Shown piece by piece: positions 23,059-35,842 of a stretch of DNA of 64,000 nt. Source of the DNA: Linum tenue. Its lineage: Eukaryota; Streptophyta; Magnoliopsida; Malpighiales; Linaceae. How positions within the stretch are numbered: position 1 is the first letter of the stretch; each line of letters opens with the position of its first letter. The stretch lies in contig CAMGYJ010000006.1 of the NCBI GenBank assembly GCA_946122785.1, positions 64,915,676-64,979,675 of the forward strand. Reading direction: 5' to 3'. Position numbers and translations under genes: made by a program. The notes below the pieces were generated by a model that was not told the DNA's origin, searched no databases, and worked only from the letters and a program-made list of their open reading frames with translations.

Positions 23059-26000
23059 ATGGTGTCTGAACATCAATCGTCGTCTCCGGCGAATCAAAAC
23101 CCTAGCTCCAATTCCAAGAGGGCTTATCATGTAGGAGGAATCCCAGTGGAGTTCCCATACCAGCCGTACGGAACGCAGCTGGCGTTCATGGGTCGGGTCA
23201 TTTCGACGCTGGAGCGAGCCCAGAGGGAGGGGCACTGCCATGCTTTGCTCGAGTCTCCGACGGGTACCGGGAAATCTCTGTCGCTCCTGTGTTCGACTCT
23301 GGCATGGCAGCAGACCCAAAAGCTGAAGAATCAGTACGCCAATCTTACCCACTCCAAACCCGATCCTGAGGCGATGAGCGATCCTTTGGGTCATGGCGGC
23401 GGATTCGTCCCTGAAACGCAGCCTTCGAGTAAGCGAAGTGAACATTTGCAAGATTGTGGCTGAATTCCCAATAGTGGGATTTTAGCACTTTCTTCTTCTA
23501 GGGTTTTGACATTGGGCTGACGATGGATGTTGTTTTTAGGAAATTTGCCGCCGGGGATGACGGAGCCGACATCTCAAGCGGCGCCGAGCAGTAAAGCGCA
23601 GAAGAAGAAAATGGCGCCTACTATCTTTTATGCATCGTGCGTATTTGCTTTGCCCTCTTTAGAGTCATTTATCAAATATTGAAACTAATTGAAGAGTTGC
23701 TTGTTGGGGTTTCTCTATTACTGTTTCATTGAAGGAGGACGCACTCACAGATTTCCCAAGTGGTACGAGAATATAGGAAAACTGCTTACCGGGTTCCAAT
23801 GGCTATACTGGTGAGTTGCTTGGGTTGTCTTGGGTCTGTTCTTCATTGATTTGATCTTAACTGAAATTTAAGTGCAAAGCTTGATGGCTTTTTTACTATA
23901 CTTTCCAGGCTTCAAGGAAACATTACTGCACAAACAAATCTGTTATTCAGTCTGGCAATGTCGATGAAGAATGGTCCAGCTTTAGCCATATAGATATTTC
24001 CTTTGCTGTATAAAAAGGATTGCTTTCTTTCCGATCCTCATTTGAGTTCTTCGTTAAATTTACAGTAAACTGCTCATGAAGGATCCTGAAGGTGGATGCT
24101 CATACTTCAAGTAAGTTGAATTTCAGCTCCATGTCTCCTTATCTTGTTAATTTGAGCCTGCTGATAATGTTTTCCGATGTATCAGAAATATGAATAAAGT
24201 CAAGACACATACATCACTTCAAAAGGGGGGATGCCATGAGGTCCATGACATTGAAGATCTTGTGAAAGTTGGAAATGTTGTTAAAGGTCCTATTTCCTCC
24301 CTGTCATAACACGCATGATATTAGTTATCGAAAAAGGATAAAGGACCAGTAGCAGTTATTTCTTCTCTAGTTTGCGTACCATGTATGCCTCTTTCTATTC
24401 AATTCAATGTACCTCAAATGGTTGACTCTTGTTCCAGGTTGCCCATACTATGCTGCTCGCTCAATGGCAGAGGAGGCACAGTTGGTTTTCTGTCCATATA
24501 GTTATGTAATTAATCCTATTGTTCGGGGTGCGATGGAAGTTGACATCAAAGGAGCCATTCTTGTTCTTGATGAAGCCCAGTATGAGTTGCAATCTCTTAT
24601 CCAGTCATTCATATGAACCCAAATGATTAAACTAGATTTTGTGCATTTAGTTAGGTAATGTTTTTCTAGTTGACTTATGACACTGTTTCCTTAATCGACA
24701 GCAATATCGAAGACATTGCTCGGGATGCTGGTAGCGTGGATCTCGACGAAGATGCTCTAGGGAGTAGGTTATAATTATATATTTTCTTTTGCTTTGTTTT
24801 CTGTCATCTGCTACTTATTACAGTAATGTGCTACCCCAGAACTACAGATCGAATTAGGCCAAGTTTGTTCAGGTGATGCGATGATATACCAGCCACTGTA
24901 TGAAATGATACAGGTAATAATTGTTCCGGTTATCTGCTCATAAGTCCTATATTCAGAATGTTGCCGTCTTTCCTGGAATAACGACTAAGATGTGCTTTAG
25001 GACCTGTTGAGTTGGATGGAGCGGAAGAAAAGTACACTTGAGATGCGTGAATTTCAGCAATTCTACTCTTGGTGAGCTGTCATGTCTCATATTTGTGCTT
25101 GTCTTGACTCTTGAGTATATAATGCATCAAGGTTTCTATGTTATGTTTTATTACTAAAAGTTGCTTTCATGCTGCAATCTCTTGTAGTTGGACAGGTGAT
25201 CAAGCTTTAAGGGAACTCCAAGAAGCTAATATCACACAACAATGCTTTCCAATCTTGTTGGAGTGTGCCCTAAAGGTTCTTCATCCTAGATTGAATATTT
25301 GGTTTGCTTATTTTTTGTTTGGTTGCTTCTCAGAAGTTGACTATATATCAATCTTCTGTTGGCACAGGCAATTAAAGAAGCAACTGATAAAGAGGCAGAA
25401 TTTGCTCCTTTAAGTGGCATGTCCGTCACTATATTGGAAGGTCATATTCATGGTCACCGCTTATTGGGCTTTCAACTTTAGAATACCATTTACTGATTTT
25501 CGAATTATTACCAGGTCTCTTCTCCTCGCTCACATATTTTTTCTCAAGAAACGGATCCCATGTTTCTGATTATCAGCTTGCTGTCCAGCGAACTGTAAAA
25601 AAAGACACAAGTATGTTTGGCATTTGTCATTTTATTTCACGCATTACTCATCTTTTATTAGGACTATTTTATATCCTTCATCCTTGAACATTTTTACGTC
25701 ACTTTTTTTTATCAGAAAACATTGTTACTGGCTGGACACATACTTTTAGCTTGTGGTGCTTGAATCCAGCTGTTGTGTTCAAGGACATCACTGATCTTTC
25801 CTTGTCAGTCATTCTAACATCTGGGTAAGCATCAGGCTTTAATGTTCTTCATTCAACGGAAGTATTTTACTCTTCCAATGCATTTGTTTCTCATATAATG
25901 TTTCTGGGTCTCTTAGGACTCTGTCACCTATGAATTCCTTCCCATCTGAGCTTGGAGCGACCTTTGGTACTTCTATAGAAGCCCCACACGTGGTTAATAT

Positions 26001-29000
26001 AAAATCACAGGTACTACTCGATTTCCCTCTTTAATTACCTATCCTTTGTTCTTGTCTACATGCTTTTTTCAGTGTTTATCGTTGAATTGTAGGTTTGGAC
26101 TTCAGTCATATCCTCAAGTCCTGAACATTATCCGTTGAATGCTAGTTATAAGACTGCATCTACATTTGCCTTCCAGGTAACTTTTACTGTCTAATTTGCT
26201 TTGGATAATACAAGAAACCTCTTCCATAAGCCAGTGAAAGATAATGTCATCCTCGCTTGTAAAGGATGCACTTGGGAAATCCTTGGAGGAAATTTTCAAG
26301 GTTGTTCCCGCCGGCGCTCTTGTGTTCTTTCCAAGTTATAGTATGATGGGAAAACTATGCAAGCGGTGGCAAGAAACAGGTCAATGGTCGAAATTACATG
26401 CACAGAAGCCCCTCTTTGTTGGTAAGGCCTTTGCAGTTTTTTCCCCGTGTGTGTGTGGATAAATATAAATTAGCTAAGGCTTTCTTCGGTTTGTGCAGAG
26501 CCAAGAGGAGGAAACCAGGAGGAGTTTGACTCTCTTCTCAAGGGTTACTACAAGTCAATTTCTGGGAGTGAGAAAGTTCCTGTCGGAAATAAGAAAAGGA
26601 CCAAAAAAACGGTCATCAAGAAAAGAGGAGGTGCTTTTCTTGCTGTTTGCAGAGGAAAGGTGCGGCAGCCATTTCTAATGATTCATATTAATGTTTGAAT
26701 TTGAATCTTCTGAACGAAGTAACCTACTGTTGTCTGCAGGTCTCAGAAGGAATAGATTTTTCAGATGATAATGCTCGAGTAGTTGTATCCTTGTTTGAAT
26801 TATGTTGCTTTTCTTGAAGTGGTGGTGATCATCAATCCATATCAAGTTTTATTTCTTCAGTTGGTATTAGGTGTCATCAAATGATTGCTGCCATGAATGG
26901 TAGTATGCTCTCTATTCTTGCTTTTGCCCCACATGATTATTCTTGTTTCTTTGTTGTGGGCCCTTGACAATTTCAGATAATAGTCGGCATTCCTTTTCCA
27001 AACATGTAAGATCCCTAACCAGTCCCCTAAGTCTTCCGATTCAAAAAAATGGATGTTCTGATCAATAATTTTCTGTAGTAATGATGTTCAAGTTTGCTTG
27101 AAGAAGAAGTACAATGATACATTCAAATCAACTAAGAACCTTATAAGTGGAAGTGAGTGGTACTGCTACCAAGCTTTCCGCGCACTGAATCAAGCTGCAG
27201 GTATGCTCTTGCATGACTTGGATTTTGTTCTTGCTCACATATTCCTCTAAATTTGTTCCTAGTCACATTGAGCCTTTTAAATGCACGTTTTAGTATCTTC
27301 TTTCTAAAACTCGCTTTGATATATTTTTTTTATCCTGATCAAGTACTGGAGAGCACTTGCACATTACATGGCATTTTGTTGCATGCTTTTCTATAATCAG
27401 TTTCCTTAAGCAGGACTATGGTTAATATTTTCAGGACGATGCATACGTCATAAAAATGACTATGGAGCAATCATCCTTTTAGGTAATTCTCTCTCTTCGT
27501 TCATTTTGAACCACCATTCATATACATCTGATTGGATCTGTACCTTTTACTAAGACATAACTACCTCTTTTCTATCAATGTCCTTAACTGCAAATAATAA
27601 TTTGTAAGGTTTCCAATTTTGAAAATTCCTTGGTTGATAGTCTTCTGAAGTTAGATTCAGATAGATGTTGATTGTCAGTCTTGGTCCAGTTGTGTCTGCA
27701 TCATGCTTGAACGACGACATCATGCCATATTTTTCATTATCTAATAAATTTTACAAGTCTTATCAGTGGGTACTGTAAGGCTTGACATGGAGCTTCCTTT
27801 GACATGGAAACTCTATTATCATTAATATTCTGCCTCAGGTTCAGACAGTGCATTGATTTAAATAATCGATGTTGTTTTTCTTCATAGTCATAGAATACCT
27901 TTGATATAAGTTTTTCTTTATTAACCTATATTTGAGAAACGACAAAAAAGCTGATATGGTTCCCAAATCCCAATGCAGCTCCTTGAACTCGTCCTTCCAT
28001 TCTTTGTTTCATCAAGCTGAACTCTATTTTTGTGAGCAGATGAGCGTTATCAGGAAGAGAGGAACTTAGCATACATTTCCAAGTGGCTCAGAAAATCCAT
28101 TCAACATCATGATAGTTTTGACGAGTCAATTGAAAGATTAAAAAGCTTTTTCAGTGATGCCAAGGTTTCCATTTTATCATCCTATCTTTTGCATACAACA
28201 TATGTTAATTTCTAGTTTATGCGCGTTTGATGCATTAGAGGTCACACTTTTTCCTATATGAACCTGCTTACAGGAAGCTGTTGCTATAAATACACCCAGC
28301 CCGGTGCCAAATTTTCTGGTTAAGGTGGAGAAAGATATCACCAAGGATCAGGAAAATAATTGTACAGGTGAGAACGATCACAGGTGGAGCAAGCCGGGCT
28401 GTTGTGGGCAGAAGCTGGTTGCTGCACAAAAATGTAGTCCTTCTGCGAACTTTGACTTCAAAGGTGAAGTCAAGCCAATTATAATAGAAGATGACATTGA
28501 AAGCTGCAAAGTTATTGACCTAGATTGTGAATCTCCTAAAGCCACTAGGTAATAGCACTTGAAAATTCCAGCTGAAATGGAAAGGCATTCTCTTAATTTC
28601 CCTTACATGTTTTGTAATGACAATAGGCAGCAGAAATGATTATATTACTTGAGCGATCTCCTTGTGTTTGCCTGCAGGTTTGCTGAGGCATCTGACTCTC
28701 TAGATCCTGAATCGACTCTTGTCAGAGAAACTCCAGATATGGTTGGGAATGGGACCCCATCCACTGGAAGCCCAGAACCTTCATCTACTGCGCCTATGGA
28801 TTATGGCTCTAGTATGATTCAAACCTCTACTGGAATAGCAACTCCTAGTGAAGTTACTTACCAGGTCCAGGGTTCCTCGATATGCAGCCCTGAGAAAGTG
28901 TTTCGTATATCTACCTTTAGTCCAACACCAGAAATTGATGCTGCTATGGTTCCGAGTGCTAATTCTCGTACCCAGAAAAGAAGGAAATTGCTGGATTCAG

Positions 29001-30091
29001 CTTTATTTACTTCTCCTCAGCAACAGTCTGATTGTTGCAATGCAGGAAATTCAGGATGTGCCAGCTTAACAAGAAGCCCTTTCTCGAGTGGCCTGCAGCA
29101 GCCTGTGTCTTTTGGTCCAGCTCTAAAGAAAAAACTACGGGTTTCCTGCTTGCTTTGCAAAAAACCATTGGGTCGTCCTGAGAACAACCTCTATATTGAA
29201 TGCTTGTCGACTTCATCATCAAAAGTTCACTTACAGGCCCTCGCAAAGGAAGGAATGCAGAGTCAAGCTGAGACTATGTCAACATCTGTGCCTCTTCTCT
29301 TAGCAGACATATCATCAGTAGATCATCATCTTTGTAACAGTACTCGAGAAGATGCTCCAAGTAAAGGGGCTTGGTCCGAGGAAGATGGATGTGTTTTCAA
29401 GTCTGTTCTTTGTCCATTCTGCAGTCAGCCCCATTGTCTAGGAGTTCAAGTCATGGCAACTGATGCATCAAATGTTGAGTTGCTTAACAAAGTAAGTTGG
29501 CTGGAACTGGATTTTAAAGTTATGCTCTCGGACGAGCTGCACCTTTGCTTGCACATAGATTGAGACGGGCGATCCTAAATTCTTGAACTACTTTCCCATA
29601 ATGCAGATACTTCTTTTCTACGATCGTCTTGAAATTCAGACTGTGGGAGCTTCAGGAGACAAAGCATCAAAGAACTATGTAAGTTAGCTCTCATGTCTAA
29701 ATGCAGATGTGGAAATATGATCAGCTAGTATTGAGATGTCGAAACATTTCCCATTAAACTAAATCTTGATTCAGAAGTTCATAAAATAATCACATTTTCT
29801 GACTTCTATGGAGTATTTTACACCGAGATGAAACATTAATATCACGAATTAACTTGATTGCAGAACCATGTCCGAAAGAATGGTTGTGCTGGTAAACATG
29901 TAGCTCCAGATCCCATTGAGAGATTCTCGTTCTCCCCACAACAGAAAACTGGTGGCTGGAGAAGTACAAAGGTGCATTTTATAAAATGTTGTCAAAGCTT
30001 TTTCGTTGATGGTTCATCTGTGTGCAAAAATCTGAATACCTTCCCCTCTTTGTGCCAGCTGAGTCTACAGAAGAAGAGGCCAAGTCGATAG
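23059..30091 (+). CDS. FANCJ: FANCJ/BRIP1-like superfamily 2 DNA helicase
   Basis: Twenty-eight exons join in frame (1219 aa): 23059-23428, 23540-23636, 23735-23810, 23909-23973, 24066-24110, 24186-24286, 24438-24579, 24702-24763, 24840-24913, 25001-25071, 25188-25275, 25368-25440, 25515-25610, 25716-25824, 25917-26010, 26093-26176, 26241-26421, 26499-26659, 26740-26784, 26977-27005, 27079-27200, 27435-27482, 28040-28164, 28274-28548, 28678-29491, 29607-29678, 29864-29971 and 30059-30091. Motifs appear in order: Walker A ESPTGTGKS (from residue 65), FYASRTHSQI, four iron-sulfur cysteines (HYCTN, DEEC, GGCSYF, GCPYYAAR), DEAH (about 296-299, split by an intron), GIDFSDDNARVV, and motif VI GRCIRH (about 729). 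The XPD/FANCJ/RTEL family unwinds DNA 5'-3'. Plant FANCJ homologues act in crosslink and replication repair in the nucleus. The tail carries CxxC pairs. The exon 17 acceptor (26241) is the least certain junction. Confidence 0.92.
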
Positions 30092-30567
30092 AGGGAAAAG
30101 GGGTAGGAAAGCTCAAGACTTTGAATCGCCCATTTTTGCAATGTATGTAGAATTTGATTTTGGATGTATATAGCAGTAGTCAAAGTAGATCGAGTCCAGA
30201 GCAGCTTCAGACATCAGCAAATAGTAAGCGCTCTACTCTAATGTAGGCTGCCCTGCTAACTTGGTGGAAGTGAAACTGGACAAATGGAATGGACTTCACG
30301 TAAATCATAAACTCTTGATTGTTTTAATGAATCTGGTTTTGGCACTAATGTCAATTGAGACATGCCTCCTGGCAGACGTAATAACCAAGAATTTCATTGT
30401 TTTCATGAATTTGATTCCGGAATAAGACTTCTGATTCAGTCATACGTTGTCATGACTAATGACATGCCTCCCTTTGATCAATTCTCCAATCTCACCAATG
30501 TGTACCAATCCTTGACTGTGCTTTCAGGCGATGAAACTTAGAGTAGCATAATCGGATGCAATGATTC
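30092..30567. other. FANCJ 3' flank, no gene seen
   Basis: This contains the likely FANCJ 3' UTR. A pair of similar phrases (AATTTCATTGTTTTCATGAAT and TTGATTGTTTTAATGAATCTG) suggests a small old duplication. I see no coding sequence. Confidence 0.4.
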
Positions 30568-30875
30568 ATGACTGAGGAGGATTATGAAGATTTTTTTTAT
30601 AGTTTGGGAGGGTTCCAGCGGGAATTTAGTTACAACCATTTTGCTTTCTCCGTTGTGTGTTTCCTTGCTCTCTTGCTTCCTGGACCTGCCAGTCTACTGC
30701 CAAATTTTTGGCGTGGTGTAATGGACTTCCCTCTCTTTGCTCTTGCTGGTCCTCTGCCACCACCTCTGTTGCATTTACGTAGCTTTTGGGGCAAAAGTTT
30801 TGCATGCGAGCAGAGCATGACAGTAGAAAGAGGTATCATGACTTCGCCAAATATGGGAAGAGATGTGGTGACCGG
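30568..30875 (+). other. Open reading frame interrupted by the hAT/gypsy insertion
   Basis: An ATG at 30568 opens a frame (MTEEDYEDFFYSLGGFQ...) with a hydrophobic middle (VVCFLALLLPGPASLLP) that runs into the hAT element at 30876. If both hAT elements and one copy of each target duplication are removed, the frame continues from about 42543 and stops near 42610, giving roughly 125 codons. I do not recognise the protein. The opposite strand is also open here, so this may be chance. Confidence 0.25.
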
Positions 30876-31418
30876 TAGGGATGGCAATCAAACCCATGGT
30901 CGCGGGTACCCGACCGCTCCCGACCCAGTCAACGCGGGGAATCCCCGCTTTGACTGGGTATGGGGCGGGTATGGGTAAAACCGGCAAAAAGTTTGATGGG
31001 TATGGGGCGGGTATGGTTTTAGCCTCCGCCGCTCCATACTCATACCCATACCCGCCCCACCAAGAGAATTTCTTCACATATCAAAAAATATGTGGATTAA
31101 ATTGTAATCTATCAATGATGATGATGATAACTCGAGAAAATAAATAGTAGAAATGCAATTAAGTAACCACTTTAATCAAAATCTAATTCATTTCTCTCAA
31201 TTCTCCTTTCACTCTTTCACTTTCCCCCTTGTCAACAAGATTATGTTAGTTAATTATTACTTAGTAAATGTATCAAGAGTTGGAGCATAATAATTTAAAA
31301 AACATTGTAGTCTATAGTATGTATTAATGGATGTTTTAGGATCATATTCTTTGAATCGTATTTAGAAAATGACCTTGTTTTGTTGACCTCATGATATAAT
31401 AGGTTTGTTTATGGTTAT

Positions 31419-31960
31419 TGTTTGTGCCACGATACTTTTCCACCCGTGTAGGGCTTAATTCCTTCCACGCCGAGCGCTTGGGCCCTGCAAGACTAACGTC
31501 TAGAGGGCTAAGCCCCTCCGTTAGCACTCGAACGATCAAGTCAGTAGTGTTTCTAGAGAGAGAAGTGAAGAGAGAAGTTTTAGTGTGAGAAAACCGACCT
31601 GCTTAAATGCTACCTACCGAGTGCTATTTATACTACTCGAGCTCCTCGACCAACCCCCGACCAACTCCTGCCACCAAGCCTTACGTCATCCCAGCATTAA
31701 ATGCCTGGTCTGGTCTAACGCCTACGCGCCTACACGTGGCACGCTGTCCGTCTTCCACGTCGGGGCGCATAGGGGGACCACTTGCCTCGTGGCGCCCTTC
31801 CGATTTCGCCCATCCGTACTCCCTTGTCCGCTAGTCTATTTTGTCGCTATGCGCCCCTCTTCTCCTAGGGTTACCAAGGTCATGCCCTAGAGAGGCCATA
31901 AATGGGCTTCAGGCCCAACAGGCTTTTGACTTTCATGGGCTTATCTCTATTACCCCAACA
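31419..31960 (-). repeat. 3' LTR of the gypsy element
   Basis: It matches 41324-41865 nearly base for base and, because the element reads leftward, is its downstream LTR. Confidence 0.95.
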
Positions 31961-32500
31961 ATTGCCCCCCAGTTAGGCGCTCACAGGTGGGCGCCTAACT
32001 ATGATCCTATATATGCGCGCAATTTCCGGAAGCGCGAGGCAATTCAAAGGCACGTCTTACTTGATTGATCCTTGACCTTTCGACCAGTGGGGCGCCTAGG
32101 TCCAGCTTGCCCCCCACTTCATGCGTTACAATTTTCCACTTTTCATATCTATTTCATTGGACATCATCATTCGGCTTAGAGGGGCGCCTGCGTTCACCTC
32201 ATTCACTGCCCCTGCGCCTTCCTTGATTTTAATGTGTCCGCTGCAGTTTGCGCACCCATCATGCGACCGATCAACTCCCTCCCCTTTAACACGCCTGTCG
32301 TGGCTCATGCGCCCCATCCTTGTTCCAAGTGTGTCCTCGTTATCGAGGCGCGCGACCGTACTTCTCGCCCCCACTCGGCGTGCGTTCAAAATTAAAATTT
32401 CAAAATTCAAATTCAAAATTCGAATTTTGAACGGAGGGCGAGGATCTGCCCGTTAAACGCGCGCATATCTCGAGGTGACCTTTCAACTCCCCCCTCCTCT

Positions 32501-32508
32501 TATAAATA
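32501..32508 (+). promoter_or_regulatory. TATA box for the antisense ORF
   Basis: TATAAATA lies about 140 bp upstream of the ATG at 32647, following a pyrimidine-rich stretch. This suggests that the antisense ORF has its own promoter inside the retrotransposon. Confidence 0.5.
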
Positions 32509-32646
32509 CACACTTTCCTCTCCTCCATTCTTCATTCGGCCCACAATTGTTTCTCTCTCTAGCTCTTCTCCCTAATTGCTCTCCCCTCTCTCTAGCCCAC
32601 GCGCCCTCTTCTCTCTTACCTGTGCGCCCGACTATACCTTGCAAGC

Positions 32647-35411
32647 ATGTCTCACTCGGACTCTGGTGCAACTACGAATTCCGCCGAAAGGGGTGGGAAC
32701 GCGGCGCCTAGTGTGCTCGATGTGCTCGAGCAGCACCTATCTCCCGACCCGCTTCGCAACCAAGACCAACGTGCGCCTCGACCTCACAAGGAGGCGCCTA
32801 GAAAACCAACATCCATCCCTTCTCCTACGCCCCTCAACGAGGAGGCGCCTACTGCAGCGACGGCCTCAGCTGCACCCGCCGCCACCACACAAGCGCCTGC
32901 CACGACCAATCAGGGTAATGCCCTTTTTCTTCTGCTTTTTAAATTTTCCAATTCGTTTTGAACCTTTGCTAGGCGCCCACGAGAGGTATTGGGTCCCTAG
33001 TATTGACCAAAGGCGCTTGGATCACTTTTAGGCTCCGCGCCTAACTCATCAGAGTCGAGTGATTTGGCCGTTTCCCCGACATCCATCGATTCAGACGCCC
33101 CCGAAGATGGGTCGTTCAAGATAGTTGCTTGGGAAGATACATGGCCACAAGGGGAGGCGCCCGGTAACACCAGCAAACTGTCTGTGAGGCGCGCCGGGCC
33201 AAAACACACGTCCACCATCAAGATAGCAGAAATGCACCGATTGATTACATCCTGCAATCCGCCTCGCACATGGTCCTATGCGCCTGCATCTCCGATCACG
33301 AGGGTAGGCGCCATTGGTCCACGGTGGCTCGGTATATATAGGGAGTATTTTAAATTCGGGCTACGCTTCCCCTTAGATTCGATTTTGGAAGGAATCCTCA
33401 CCACATGCGCCTGTTCTCTTGGGCGCCTATCTCCTTCGGTCTTCTTGATTCACATCTTGTTCAAGCTTAAGTGTCGGCAGAACAACATTGCCCCGACGTT
33501 TAAGCTTTTCCGGTACTTCTTCACGATGACCAGTAGTGACAACTGCTTGTCTCTACAGAGGCGCCTAGACATTCCGGGTCACTTTGTAGAAGACTGCCCC
33601 AAGCTGGGGAGGAAGTGGTATAGGGGTTACTTTTTATCAAGGCACGAGCAGAATCATTTTATGAGAGCGGCGAGCGCTTCATACGGGATTGGAAGATAGG
33701 TAGTACCACACACTTCAATGTGGAGGTGGACTTATCCGATACTGAGAAGGAGCATGCGCGCCTATTATCCATCCATCCGGTGAACCTTAGTTCCACAGCT
33801 GCTAGGACTCCTGTCTTACATGAGTACTATGCCGACGGTAGGTAGGCGCCTAGTAGCGCATCCGTGTCATTGAAAAGTGTGAATGCGCCCATGTTGTTTT
33901 ATTCAAGCATAACAGTTATCATGCCCTTACTTACTCATTTGTACTTTGCTATAGGTGTGGATTACACCACCGTTGCCTCTTTGATGAAGACCCAACTTGA
34001 GGGCTTGGGTCTGGACTACAAGGCGCCTGACTTCGGCGGCAAAGGGACCTCGCGCTCACGGAAGAGCGCTTCGAAGAAAGGGAAGAGCAAGTCTTCCTCT
34101 TCCGGAGTTAAGGCCGATGCGCCCGTCATTGCCAAACAAGGAAAGAGGCGCTCAAGCCCGCGGCGTATCATACCGCAAAAGGCGCCGAGTGCTCCCCAAG
34201 TGGAGGAAGAGGTGGCGCCCACCGCCGTGCAACCCGACTTGGAGGCGCGTATTCCTTCTGATCCTGAGTTGGATATCGACGATGTCCCTCTTGGGGAGAA
34301 ATTGAAGAGGAAGCAGGTGGGGGATGATTCCTCGGCGCCCAGCAAGAAGAAGCGCACCAGTGCAGAGGAGCGAGTCCCGGCCTTTGTCGAAAAATGGCTA
34401 CAACCGCCAAGGCATAGGGTCAACATCTCTTGCTCGGACAGATCTGCCTTGGAGAGAGGCTCCGCGCTTGGGTTTGCCTTCCATGCGCCCGAGGTGTTGA
34501 GGGCGCCCAGTGGGGTTGAGGGCGCGAATTTATGGGGAGAGGTCGCATGCCTGGGTGCCCAGGTATGCGCTCGGACGTGCTTTCCTTTCGTACCCGTTGT
34601 TCATATGCAACTACTATTGACTTGCTATTTTTTTTTATTTATTGATTTGCTTTGTTAGATGCTGTTCCTCGCCAAGAATGGCACACTGGCAAACGAGGCG
34701 CTGCGCCTTGGAGAAGTGGAGGCCTGCAACTCTCTTAGCGTGATGAAGGATGATTTAGAGACTGCGTAGAGGCGCCAGGCGGAGCTAGCGGAGGCGTGCG
34801 AGAATGCCAATCTCAAGGCTGCAAAAGCAGCCTCTCTCGTCCAAAAGTCCATCGATGAGGAGAAGCAGAAACTGAAAGTGGAGTATGAGGCCCAGCTCGA
34901 GACTGCTAAGAGGGCGCATCATGAGGAGGTTGCCAAGCTCATGAAGGAAAACAACGATCTGGACAAGGAGGCGGGCGCCCAAAGGAGCGAGATTGACCTT
35001 CTCATCGAGGAGAAGAAGGCGTTGCAAAAGGAGAAGAAGATCCTAGCCCAAGAGAATAAGAGGCGCCAGGAGGAGCTGGAGGCGCTTAAAGCGAAGAAAG
35101 GTGCCTCGGAGGCGCCTACCTCAGATCTGGCGCTAAAAGCTCAGACGTCCCTCAACAGTAATCTTATTTTGAAGAGGAAGCTCGAAGCTGATCATCCTAC
35201 CATCAACTGGGATGTTAAGGAGATGGCCAACTATGTGATTGAATTCATGTCGAGTGGGCGCCCCATCGTCGACGCTGCGCCTGCGCCTCCCGAGGGTGAA
35301 GAAAGTTCGGATTCAGGCTCAGACTCCAGTGATGACTCAGGCTCTTGGGCGCCTGCTACTTTGCGCTGTGTTTGCCATGATTTAGCGACTTCGTTTACTT
35401 TGTCTTCCTAA
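32647..35411 (+). pseudogene. Antisense ORF of the gypsy element (putative gypsy-type transposon domain), broken
   Basis: Four exons with good splice sites are visible: 32647-32914, 33032-33837, 33955-34562 and 34659-35411. The second exon resembles the plant 'putative gypsy type transposon' domain found in Tat-lineage antisense ORFs (GLRFPLDSILEGIL, KLFRYFFTM). The third is basic with Lys/Ser-rich stretches that could be nuclear targeting signals. The fourth is a long predicted coiled coil (EEEKQ- and KEK-rich) ending in an acidic Ser/Asp tail. Two lesions are seen: a one-base deletion at the T run 33631-33635, which shifts the frame, and an in-frame TAG at 34767-34769. The function of such ORFs is unknown. 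Confidence 0.8.
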
Positions 35412-35842
35412 TATTTTTATAACTTATGCGTCTAGATTTTATCAATACCTTACTCCCATGCCTTACTCGAGTTCTGCTAGATCTTTGAATGGCGTGACAA
35501 CCAGGGCGCATGGCTTGATAATCAGGGCGCTTAAATGGGACGCATTATTTTCATTTCTTAGTGAGGGCACAAGTTATGGGTGCGAGGGCGCATACGTGTG
35601 TTGGGCGCATTAAGGGCACAAGGAATGGGTGCAATAGACATGTTAAAAGAGTATCAACGTATATGTATGTATTCCGATTTCAAAAAACAACCTTGGGGCG
35701 CTATTTCCGGGCGCTTAAAGGGCGCTTTACATAAATGTTACGGGCGCGTTAGGGCGCTTTGCAGTACTATAGGCGAACGTAGGCGCTTCTCCCTACTCTT
35801 ACCAAAAAACTCCCCAAGGCTTGGCGATTTCCTTTGTCACTT
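35412..35842. other. Spacer between antisense ORF and integrase, rich in GGCGC words
   Basis: The stretch separates the 3' ends of the antisense ORF and pol, which converge here. It has no credible ORF but contains about ten GGGCGC or GGCGC words. Confidence 0.6.
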
